Source: Hoskinsella mucinilytica
Lineage (GTDB): Bacteria; Bacillota_I; Bacilli_A; Erysipelotrichales; Erysipelotrichaceae
NCBI RefSeq assembly: GCF_045223415.1
Contig: NZ_JBEQZJ010000078.1
Span: 1-6,509 of the forward strand
Direction of reading: 5' to 3'
DNA: 6,509 nt
The notes below the pieces were generated by a model. That model ran no database searches and was not told the DNA's origin. It saw only the letters and a program-made list of their open reading frames with translations. A program made the position numbers and the translations under genes. Of this stretch, positions 1 to 6,300 are shown piece after piece. Position 1 is the first letter of the stretch; every line of letters begins with the position of its first letter.

Positions 1-59
1 GATTCCCTTTCAGGATCGTCAGCGACCATCCCTTAAGGAAATCTTATATGATTTCTATA
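1..59. other. Unassigned left edge with an imperfect dyad
   Basis: This is the stretch downstream of the GH1 stop codon. It contains GGATCGTC (13-20) and GACCATCC (24-31), which pair with one mismatch around a 3-base loop. Possible outer pairing joins TTCCCTT (3-9) to AAGGAA (35-40). A second short stem, GAAATC (38-43) with GATTTC (50-55), follows. No T-run on the minus strand makes a normal terminator. Short open frames cross the edge: plus-strand frames ending at 85 and at 65, and a minus-strand ATG at 29-27. None can be assigned from so few codons. Confidence 0.3.
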
Positions 60-1511
60 CTATAAATTCTCTCCATTTGTCTTGATGACATTTTGATACC
101 AATAAAAACTATCCTTCTTATATCGATTTAATTTCGCTGTGGCATCATCTTCTTCACGATCGACATATACAAACCCATAACGTTTCTGATAGCCATTTAA
201 CCAACTTAATAAATCTGTGAAAGACCATGTACAATAAGCCCATACTTCACATCCGTCATCACAGGCTTTTTTCAATTCTTTTAAGTGTGCTTCCAGAAAA
301 GCAATACGATATGGATCGTGAATGACATTTCCTTCTTCCAACTTATCAAAAGCACCTAAGCCATTTTCACTGATAACGATAGGAAGATCATAACGACTTG
401 TAATATCTCGACAGCACATACGAATTCCCATCGGATCAATGGACCAATCCCAGTCTGTTTTTTTCAAATATGGATTGGATGGTTTTTTGTATAAGCCCGG
501 TATACCTTCTTCCTTGCTTGTACCTTTTTTTCCAGTTGTATTTACTTCTAAACTGATACCGACTCCATCAATAGGATTATATTGAATTGCTGCAGTCTGA
601 TAATAATTGACTCCCATGAAATCAATAAAACCGGCTGCTTCTTTCATGATCTTTTCATCATCAGCTTCCATTTGGATATGAATGCCTTGACTAGTTAAAT
701 AACGCATGGCTGCTTTCGGATAGCGACCATATGCATAGACATCCATCCAGAAATAATTTTGTAGATCATCATAGTCTGCTTTTGCCATAGCATTCATTGG
801 ATCACAATCCAAAGCATATCCAGGAGAATATGCAAAGCTTGCGCCTACATGAGCATTTGGATATCGTTTTTTCAATTCCAATACACTATAAGCATGCGCC
901 ATATTCGCATGATGGTTTACCTGATAAAAGGTTGCTTGATCTTGAATCTTTCCCGGTGGATGCATTCCTGTCAACCAACCTAAAGACGTAAAGATATTTT
1001 GTTCATTCATGGTAATCCAATAATGTACTCGATCACCAAAGTGTTCGAATAAGATGGTCGCATAACGTACATAATCCTGAACAATATTTCTATGTTCCCA
1101 ACCACCATAGGCATCTTGTAAAGCCTGAGGCATATCCCAATGATAAACCGTTACCATTGGTTCAATACCATACTTGATACATTCATTGATGATCGCATCA
1201 TAATACGCTAAGCCTGCTTCATTCACCGCTCCGTTTCCATCAGGAATGATTCTTGTCCATGCGATTGAGAAACGATACGTCTTCAATCCGGCTTCCGCCA
1301 TCAATGCAATGTCTTCTTTAAAACGATGATAATGATCGACAGCCAAATCACCTGTGGTTGCCTTGAATGTCTTGCCTGGGATACGTACAAACGTATCCCA
1401 ATTGCTCATTCCTTTGCCATCTTCCTGTGCGGCACCTTCGATTTGATAAGCAGCAGAAGCACTGCCCCAGAGAAAGTCTTTTGGAAATCCTTTACTTTGT
1501 TCAAAATACAT
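60..1511 (-). CDS. GH1 6-phospho-beta-glycosidase (glucosidase or galactosidase type)
   Basis: A cytoplasmic family 1 glycoside hydrolase of 483 residues that should cleave the 6-phosphorylated glycoside made by the PTS. Seen landmarks are the N-terminal signature FPKDFLWGSASAAYQIEG (9-26), YHWDMPQ (123-129), the acid/base E170 in TMNEQN (167-172) and the nucleophile E382 in ISENGLG (380-386). Near the C-terminus, LLSWLNGYQKRYGF (434-447) has Ser at the position where non-phospho GH1 enzymes have Glu. S436, K443 and Y445 then match the phosphate-binding trio of 6-phospho enzymes. W437 follows the LacG (6-phospho-beta-galactosidase) pattern; as I recall, many 6-phospho-beta-glucosidases have a smaller residue there. 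The sugar specificity is therefore left open. The ribosome site AAAGGAG overlaps the end of gntR, whose stop TGA begins the TGAAAGGAG string, so coupling is likely. The stop is TAG, and no truncation is seen. Confidence 0.97.
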   Translation of the reverse strand: MYFEQSKGFPKDFLWGSASAAYQIEGAAQEDGKGMSNWDTFVRIPGKTFKATTGDLAVDHYHRFKEDIALMAEAGLKTYRFSIAWTRIIPDGNGAVNEAGLAYYDAIINECIKYGIEPMVTVYHWDMPQALQDAYGGWEHRNIVQDYVRYATILFEHFGDRVHYWITMNEQNIFTSLGWLTGMHPPGKIQDQATFYQVNHHANMAHAYSVLELKKRYPNAHVGASFAYSPGYALDCDPMNAMAKADYDDLQNYFWMDVYAYGRYPKAAMRYLTSQGIHIQMEADDEKIMKEAAGFIDFMGVNYYQTAAIQYNPIDGVGISLEVNTTGKKGTSKEEGIPGLYKKPSNPYLKKTDWDWSIDPMGIRMCCRDITSRYDLPIVISENGLGAFDKLEEGNVIHDPYRIAFLEAHLKELKKACDDGCEVWAYCTWSFTDLLSWLNGYQKRYGFVYVDREEDDATAKLNRYKKDSFYWYQNVIKTNGENL

Positions 1512-1524
1512 AACGCAGCTCCTT

Positions 1525-2247
1525 TCAGTATAGTTCTTTGATTACGGTTGTTTCAAATTCAAAATATTCAGGTATATGATGTGCAATGGAGTATTCAAAG
1601 ATCTGTGAATTATCTAAGAATGCGGTTTGTAAGACTTCACAGACAAAATCAGTATCCTTCATATTTAAATACTTCTTTTCTATGTCATTAGGTCTTACTG
1701 CATTGATCGATACATGTGCACTCTGAATTTTAAGATTCAATACCTTTGTGATGTAGTAATAAATAGAACCCTCTACATCTTTCAATTTCAAATCTTTAAT
1801 GACATTGATCGGCATCCACGTATATTCAACGATTCTAGGTTGATCATGAAACAACCGTACACGAATGATATAATAAACAAAATCTCCGGGTTGAATATTC
1901 AGCTTTTTTGCCATATCCTCATCACTTTTGATGATATCGAATCGCTCTACAATTGAGGTAAATCCCGGTCGAATCAAATCTCTTCTGGTTGTATAGATTT
2001 CATTCACACCGGCATTTTTCGATGCATCACCCTGAACAATTTTCTTTACAAACGTTCCCAATCCTCGTTTTCTTACGACATAGCCTTCTGTTACCAACTT
2101 ATCCAGTGCTTTCTTAACGGTCAAAACACTACAGTCATATAGATTGGCAAGCTCTTCTCCACTGGGAAGCATATCATTGGCATCATATACGTTACGGCTA
2201 ATATCCTGCTTCACTGCATTATACACTTTCATATACTTTGGTGTCAT
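1525..2247 (-). CDS. GntR-family (HutC/UTRA) transcriptional regulator
   Basis: A DNA-binding regulator of 240 residues. The N-terminal GntR winged helix covers about residues 5-68 and shows LPSGEELANLYDCS at 27-40, TVKKALDKL at 43-51 and the wing motif GLGTFV at 62-67. The C-terminal part, about 90-235, has the size and pattern of a UTRA effector domain, as in PTS-linked regulators that respond to sugar phosphates. It most likely represses the operon until the phosphorylated substrate binds, although activation cannot be excluded. The candidate operator is the GTATATAC palindrome at the operon promoter. The start ATG follows GAGGTGA by 6 bases. It lies 90 bases after the oxidoreductase gene and 13 bases before the GH1 gene, so these last two genes could also be made from a separate internal promoter. 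Confidence 0.95.
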   Translation of the reverse strand: MTPKYMKVYNAVKQDISRNVYDANDMLPSGEELANLYDCSVLTVKKALDKLVTEGYVVRKRGLGTFVKKIVQGDASKNAGVNEIYTTRRDLIRPGFTSIVERFDIIKSDEDMAKKLNIQPGDFVYYIIRVRLFHDQPRIVEYTWMPINVIKDLKLKDVEGSIYYYITKVLNLKIQSAHVSINAVRPNDIEKKYLNMKDTDFVCEVLQTAFLDNSQIFEYSIAHHIPEYFEFETTVIKELY

Positions 2248-2271
2248 GCATCTTCACCTCACTTATCTATT

Positions 2272-2300
2272 ATTATACACCATAAAACTATATTTTTACA
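2272..2300 (-). promoter_or_regulatory. Possible internal promoter for gntR and the GH1 gene
   Basis: In the 90-base gap after the oxidoreductase gene, a TATAAT (2277-2272) stands 17 bases after a weak -35 TGTAAA (2300-2295, 3 of 6 matches). It lies 24 bases before the gntR start codon. The overlapping word GTGTATAA (2280-2273) matches the GTnTAnAC operator pattern at 5 of 6 fixed bases, so autoregulation is possible. No convincing terminator separates the oxidoreductase from gntR, so read-through from the main promoter is also expected. Confidence 0.4.
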
Positions 2301-2337
2301 TTGAAATCATTATATGTTTGAAAAGCAAGGCAATCCT

Positions 2338-3369
2338 TTACTGATATTGCTTCTCACATAAGGTCGTGCCTGTTTCCAATAGTTTCATGACACAAAGGGT
2401 TTCTTCCTCTTGTACCTTAGAAGGGGCTCCATTTACCAAAGTTTCATACAAAGCATCATAGACTCTTCCATAATCACCGGGAACACTGATTACCTTTTCT
2501 TCATGGTATCCATGCTCATCCATATAAGTGATGGTACCATAATCTTCCTCAACATCTTTACCGAAATCTGAATGATGTGGCATATAAAATTTCTTTAGAT
2601 CGGCCTCTTGCTTATCTGCATGTTCTTTTACAAACATGCCTTTTTTTCCATAAACGACAAAGCTTGGTCTACGTTTGATTCTGAAATAACTTGATTTTAC
2701 CGAAACCTTTAATTGATTTCCATAAAATAAATCTAAATCAAAGTAATCATTCATTTTATCTTTACCGCAAAGACAACGAACATCATACATAACCTTATCC
2801 GGTTGTTTAAAGTAAGATATTACTTGGTCCAATGTATGACAACCATGTCCATATAAATAGCTATCATAAAACTTGAATTCATTCGAATTTTCAGGTGTTT
2901 CCGGACGATAATAATCAAAATGCATTTCTACTTCATACAACTCACCCAGTTTCCCACTTTCGATGACCTTTTGAACGGTTAAGAAATCAGAATCATATCT
3001 TCTGTTTTGGTAACATTGCACAAGTTTCCCTTTCTCTTTGGCATAAGCAAAGATTTCTTTCGCTTGTGCATAAGTCATCATAAATGGCTTTTCTACCAAT
3101 ACATGCTTGCCATGATCCAATGCCATTTTAGCATATTCATAATGATGATCCGGTTGGGTACAAACAACGATCACATCAATCGCATCATCTTGCATGATCT
3201 CTTCCACCTGCTCCGTATAATAGACATCTTCTATTTTATCCCATTTTGAAGATAGCGCATGTGGACTGTAGATCGTTTTGATCTTAAATTTATCTTTTCT
3301 TTGTTGTACGAATGGTATATGATATCGATTCGTACTTTTACCGCTTCCTATATAACCTAATGTTAACAT
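2338..3369 (-). CDS. Gfo/Idh/MocA-family oxidoreductase, YhhX-like
   Basis: A cytoplasmic NAD(P)-dependent dehydrogenase of the Gfo/Idh/MocA family, which usually oxidises or reduces a sugar or cyclitol hydroxyl. The 343 residues comprise an N-terminal Rossmann domain (about 1-120) and a C-terminal alpha/beta substrate domain. The nucleotide loop is GYIGSGKSTNRYHIP at 5-19. The catalytic lysine is K94 in VEKPF (92-96), and GHGCHTLDQ at 174-182 supplies the expected H178. The phrases YQNRRYDS, HFDYYRPE, YGKKGMF and GDYGRVYDALY closely resemble the E. coli YhhX group as I recall it, whose substrate is not established. Its ribosome site abuts the upstream stop codon (TAAGGAGAAGGATATG), so translation is probably coupled to the TIM-barrel-like gene. 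Its place in a PTS operon suggests a sugar or sugar phosphate substrate, but the reaction is unknown. Confidence 0.93.
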   Translation of the reverse strand: MLTLGYIGSGKSTNRYHIPFVQQRKDKFKIKTIYSPHALSSKWDKIEDVYYTEQVEEIMQDDAIDVIVVCTQPDHHYEYAKMALDHGKHVLVEKPFMMTYAQAKEIFAYAKEKGKLVQCYQNRRYDSDFLTVQKVIESGKLGELYEVEMHFDYYRPETPENSNEFKFYDSYLYGHGCHTLDQVISYFKQPDKVMYDVRCLCGKDKMNDYFDLDLFYGNQLKVSVKSSYFRIKRRPSFVVYGKKGMFVKEHADKQEADLKKFYMPHHSDFGKDVEEDYGTITYMDEHGYHEEKVISVPGDYGRVYDALYETLVNGAPSKVQEEETLCVMKLLETGTTLCEKQYQ

Positions 3370-3379
3370 ATCCTTCTCC

Positions 3380-4252
3380 TTATCGATTGATAGAACTACC
3401 GATTCTAAAATAGGTATGACGTTTTCCTCTTACCGCAATGGATAATGCCATGACATTTTCAATCGCAGGTATCCCATTGGTATTGGCATCTCCGAAATCA
3501 TAGATGTCCGCACCTGCCTGCTTTGCTTGTATCGCCAATAGCTTCATCGTGTCTGTATCGCACCCTTCCTGTGACGTAGCTACAGACATACTGACCAATC
3601 CACCGGCACGTTTGATTCGCATTGCTGTTTTCGCAAGATTCTCAACATAAATACCCGCAACACTTCCCGGCATCGGTAGTGTTAAAACATCAGCCCCGGC
3701 ACAGATATAACGCTCCCAGTACGTTTCTTCCTCTAGCTCAAGGGCATTGACATATCGATTCAATATCAATAATCCATCATAGCTTTTTCTGACAAATTCA
3801 ATGGCTTCTAACACTGCTTCACTATCGTTTCCTTCTTTATTACGATATGCTGTTAGACAAAGATAATCAGGATGTAAACGAATCGCAGCTTCTAAGGTTT
3901 GTTTACTTAACGTTGTACCTTTTTCATATTGTAGATGATGAGCACCGACAATTTCTAAATTGATACCGATCAATCTTCCTGTTAATTTCTTTAACTCTTT
4001 GATTGGATCATCACAAGGCGCTATGCCTTCAATTCTAGGATGTTCCACATCAATGACTTTTAATAAGATCATATCAGCTGCAGAGCATGCCAATAACTCT
4101 GCATTACTGACGCCACCAATCATACATTCATTCTCTACGGCTGTTTGTGCCATGATGACACGACCCTCACTTGCAAGAATCGCCTGTTTTAATTCTTCTC
4201 TAGTACATCCTGATGCAAAATCAGATGCTCTACAGCTAATGATTCGCTTCAT
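3380..4252 (-). CDS. Uncharacterised TIM-barrel-like protein of PTS operons (DUF7916-like)
   Basis: A 290-residue soluble protein with no signal peptide or membrane segment. It resembles a conserved Firmicute family of PTS sugar operons that I recall as DUF7916, sometimes labelled HAD-like hydrolase or PEP phosphonomutase. Neither label is supported here, because no HAD DxD motif is visible. Alternating strand/helix segments with Gly-Ala-Asp turns suggest a TIM barrel: ASEGR at 27-31, GINLE at 96-100, LTAYRN at 133-138, GADVLTLPMPGS at 186-197 and GADIYDFGDANTNGI at 247-261. The late Gly-rich loop could bind phosphate, by analogy with other barrels. Three in-frame starts exist: GTG at 4261, ATG at 4258 and ATG at 4252. 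I prefer 4252 because AGGTGA lies 5 bases upstream and the protein then begins MKRIIS. It overlaps the EIIA gene by 17 bases and ends 10 bases before the oxidoreductase. A role in processing or sensing the phosphorylated sugar is inference only. Confidence 0.85.
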   Translation of the reverse strand: MKRIISCRASDFASGCTREELKQAILASEGRVIMAQTAVENECMIGGVSNAELLACSAADMILLKVIDVEHPRIEGIAPCDDPIKELKKLTGRLIGINLEIVGAHHLQYEKGTTLSKQTLEAAIRLHPDYLCLTAYRNKEGNDSEAVLEAIEFVRKSYDGLLILNRYVNALELEEETYWERYICAGADVLTLPMPGSVAGIYVENLAKTAMRIKRAGGLVSMSVATSQEGCDTDTMKLLAIQAKQAGADIYDFGDANTNGIPAIENVMALSIAVRGKRHTYFRIGSSINR

Positions 4253-4565
4253 TCTCATCACCTGTCTTCTTATATAATCGAATCAATTCCTTTGCCATCA
4301 ACTTTATGATCTCCGCACTCATCATTTGATCCTCAGCATGTGTCAATAATAACGTCATGGATACCGCATCCCCCATGGCTTCTGTTTGAATCAAACCGGC
4401 ATGGCTTTGATGACCTTGGATAAAGGCTTCATTACCTTCTTCCATTTTCTTATCTGCTTCTTCAAACTTATGTTCATAAGCCAATTGTATCGCTTCAAGA
4501 AAACAAGATTTTGCCATACCCGCAGAAGAGATCAACTCAAAGCTTTTTAACTCTAAGCCTTCCAT
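4236..4565 (-). CDS. PTS lactose/cellobiose-family EIIA phosphocarrier
   Basis: This is the entry phosphocarrier of the sugar-specific PTS, accepting phosphate from HPr-His-P and giving it to EIIB. The 109 residues form the helical IIA domain of the Lac/Chb family, which is a trimer in characterised members. The predicted phosphohistidine is H76 in LTHAEDQMM (74-82), and D79 matches the buried Asp that binds a metal ion in LacA-type proteins. The second conserved helix motif GHQSHAGLIQTEAMG lies at 51-65. The family commonly has HAQDHLM at the active site; here the second His is Gln (Q80), a mild variation that leaves H76 intact. A GAGGGG stretch inside the end of the EIIB gene can serve as ribosome site. 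The 3' end overlaps the next gene. Confidence 0.95.
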   Translation of the reverse strand: MEGLELKSFELISSAGMAKSCFLEAIQLAYEHKFEEADKKMEEGNEAFIQGHQSHAGLIQTEAMGDAVSMTLLLTHAEDQMMSAEIIKLMAKELIRLYKKTGDENEANH

Positions 4566-4567
4566 CT

Positions 4568-4876
4568 TTATTTCCCCTCGATCAATTTGATAGCTTGTTT
4601 CACAACTGCTTCTGCATTGATACGACCATAATCAACGGGATTGATCACATCAACCGGTCTAGCATCATGAATACGTTTCTTAATTTCAGACTTCATATAA
4701 CCGACTTGAGGCCCTAACAAGATACAATCTGAATTTTCCCATTCACGATCGATCGTCGTTTCGGGGATGGCACGTACTTCATAATCTAATCCATTTGCTT
4801 TGATATAATCGTTCATTTTATTTGTAAGATAACCGGTAGACATTCCATCATTGCAAGCTAATAATATTTTTTTCAT
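4568..4876 (-). CDS. PTS lactose/cellobiose-family EIIB phosphocarrier
   Basis: This is a cytoplasmic phosphocarrier that takes phosphate from EIIA on a cysteine and passes it to the sugar held in EIIC. The 102-residue protein is a single IIB domain of the lactose/cellobiose superfamily. The active-site loop lies at the N-terminus after the first beta strand: C8-N-D-G-M-S-T, the standard CxxGMST signature with phosphocysteine C8. Length and layout are typical for a free-standing IIB. The ATG follows an AAAGGA-type ribosome site with a slightly long spacing of about 10 bases. Its stop codon lies 2 bases before the EIIA start, so the two are probably translated together in a balanced ratio. No defect is visible. 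Confidence 0.95.
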   Translation of the reverse strand: MKKILLACNDGMSTGYLTNKMNDYIKANGLDYEVRAIPETTIDREWENSDCILLGPQVGYMKSEIKKRIHDARPVDVINPVDYGRINAEAVVKQAIKLIEGK

Positions 4877-4896
4877 TTTTAATGTTTCCTTTCTTT

Positions 4897-6234
4897 TTAT
4901 TCTTGTATTTCTTCTCGTTGTGCATCCATGATATCCATAGAGCGTTCATATAATTTTAAGAATGGTATATAAATCAGAACCTGAATCACGATCAATATCA
5001 ATTGAAGAATGACATTTCTGATATCTCCTCCACTAGCCAAATATCCATTAATAAGCGGTGGAACTGACCATGGTACATAAGCGACGATCGGTGATACCAG
5101 ACCCAGGTAAGTCGCAAAATAAGCAATCGTAAATAACAGTAGTGGCCCGAATACAAATGGAATTAACATAAATGGATTAAATAGAATCGGAAAGCCGAAT
5201 ACGATTGGTTCATTGATGTTAAAGACACTAGTCGGAATTACCATTTTCGCAAATTCTTTATGTTCTTTTCTTCTACTTAACATAAAGATAACGATCAATA
5301 ATGCAATGGTACTACCAGTTCCTCCCAAGTGACCATATAGATCACGAAATGGCAATACGATGATATTAGGAATATCTTGATGTGCAGCAAACGCTTCTAC
5401 GTTTTGTTGCATCGCTACCAGCAAAGGTGGTTCCAAAATCGGATTGATGATACCACCGGCATGTATACCGAAGAAGAACAATAAATTGGTACACATACAA
5501 AGGATAAGGAAGCCAGGAAGACTTGTTGTAAGGTGAATCAATGGTGCCTGAATGACATTGATGATAATTTGATGAATCTCATATCCTGTCAAGATCAAAA
5601 TCAGGAAGGAAGCAAATGCAAAGGAACAGATGGTCAACATAACAGCAATCAAGGAGTTAAAGGTTGTAATGACTGCAGCAGGAATATTACCTGACATATT
5701 GATTTGAAGCTTTTTGACCCCGGATAGTTTTAAGAACATTTCTGTCGCAAATAATCCGGTAAAGATTGCCACAAACATACCACCAGCATTTGTTAATGAA
5801 TAGGACAATACACCACTTACCTTTACCGCATCCTCAGCTCCTGTCGGAATGATATCCAAACTTGTAGGCATCAGTGTAATCATACAAGCCACTGCAACTA
5901 CAACCGGAATAATTGGATTTTTAGCCTTTCTACTAACGGATAGACTATAAGAAATCAAGATTACGATAAGTATGGATAAAATATTCATCGTACCATTTGT
6001 AATTTTTGCGCCAAAGTTTTGCGCCGTTGTCAAAGTCGCCGGATCAATCCAGTTGCTCATAAACCCAGCAGGATCAATAATGACGTTGTTGAATAAGATG
6101 ACAAATCCCGTTAATACCAAGAAAGGTACTACCATCGCAAATGCATCCCTCATTGCTCTGAAATAAATCTGTTTACCCATATACTGGGCTATGCCGTTAA
6201 CCTTACCTATGACGGCATCTTTTTTTGAACTCAT
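4897..6234 (-). CDS. PTS lactose/cellobiose-family EIIC permease
   Basis: This is the membrane channel of a sugar phosphotransferase system. It carries a beta-disaccharide or glycoside inward while EIIB phosphorylates it. The 445 residues match the usual length of the stand-alone ChbC/CelB-type IIC family. Hydrophobic segments occur about every 25-40 residues from residue 32 to 425. Seen motifs are FFGIHAGG at 254-261, GGTGST at 304-309 and NINEPIVFGFPILFNP at 339-354. In characterised ChbC-type proteins the His of the FGIH motif and the Glu of the NEP motif line the sugar site; here these are H258 and E342. The start is fixed by a strong GGAGG ribosome site about 7 bases upstream of the ATG. 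It is the first gene of the operon, 20 bases ahead of EIIB. The family call is secure. The sugar cannot be read from sequence: cellobiose, lactose and aryl or other beta-glycosides are all possible. Confidence 0.95.
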   Translation of the reverse strand: MSSKKDAVIGKVNGIAQYMGKQIYFRAMRDAFAMVVPFLVLTGFVILFNNVIIDPAGFMSNWIDPATLTTAQNFGAKITNGTMNILSILIVILISYSLSVSRKAKNPIIPVVVAVACMITLMPTSLDIIPTGAEDAVKVSGVLSYSLTNAGGMFVAIFTGLFATEMFLKLSGVKKLQINMSGNIPAAVITTFNSLIAVMLTICSFAFASFLILILTGYEIHQIIINVIQAPLIHLTTSLPGFLILCMCTNLLFFFGIHAGGIINPILEPPLLVAMQQNVEAFAAHQDIPNIIVLPFRDLYGHLGGTGSTIALLIVIFMLSRRKEHKEFAKMVIPTSVFNINEPIVFGFPILFNPFMLIPFVFGPLLLFTIAYFATYLGLVSPIVAYVPWSVPPLINGYLASGGDIRNVILQLILIVIQVLIYIPFLKLYERSMDIMDAQREEIQE

Positions 6235-6264
6235 AAGTTCTCCTCCTTTTTCTTTTACGCCATC

Positions 6265-6293
6265 ATTATAATACCGCTTACATTTTTTGTATA
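6265..6293 (-). promoter_or_regulatory. Candidate sigma-A promoter of the PTS operon
   Basis: On the minus strand a perfect -10 box TATAAT (6270-6265) lies 17 bases after TATACA (6293-6288), which matches 4 of 6 bases of TTGACA. The -10 box ends 30 bases before the EIIC start codon, so the leader would be short, about 20-25 bases, and would contain the GGAGG ribosome site. It is the best promoter seen ahead of the operon. The start point itself is inferred. Confidence 0.75.
6269..6283 (-). promoter_or_regulatory. cre-like CcpA site in the promoter spacer
   Basis: The minus-strand word ATGTAAGCGGTATTA matches the Firmicute catabolite-responsive element pattern WTGNAANCGNWNNCW at nine of ten defined positions; the single miss is the late C, here T. 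It lies between the -35 and -10 boxes and touches the -10. A bound CcpA-HPr(Ser-P) complex there would repress transcription when glucose is present. This control is common for PTS beta-glycoside operons. Binding is inferred from sequence only. Confidence 0.6.
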
Positions 6294-6296
6294 TAC
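6289..6296. promoter_or_regulatory. GTATATAC palindrome, candidate GntR operator
   Basis: This perfect 8-base palindrome fits the GTnTAnAC pattern known for operators of the HutC subgroup of GntR regulators. It overlaps the proposed -35 box of the operon promoter by five bases, which would let a bound repressor block RNA polymerase. The flanks are not symmetric beyond the 8-base core. In AT-rich DNA such a word can arise by chance, but its placement and the HutC-type regulator in the same operon support it. Confidence 0.55.
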
Positions 6297-6300
6297 TTTA

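Noticed and set aside
797..991. Plus-strand open frame of 64 codons
   Set aside because: It lies wholly antisense inside the GH1 gene, has no ribosome site and no recognisable domain, so it is a shadow frame.
2309..2314. Second TATAAT in the gap before gntR
   Set aside because: At 17-base spacing the -35 position reads AGGATT, and the nearest TTG-type word (TTGCCT) is only 13 bases away, so it is a poor promoter.
2324..2340. Small AAGG/CCTT stem followed by a few T at the end of the oxidoreductase gene
   Set aside because: A 4-base stem with an interrupted T-run is too weak to call a terminator.
2144..2344. Plus-strand open frame of 66 codons across the gntR 5' end and gap
   Set aside because: It is partly antisense to gntR and partly in AT-rich intergenic DNA. 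The hydrophobic C-terminus comes from AT bias, and there is no domain and no ribosome site.
3960..4277. Plus-strand open frame of 105 codons
   Set aside because: It is antisense to the barrel-protein and EIIA genes, whose proteins are clearly conserved. The composition looks like a shadow frame, and no ribosome site is seen.
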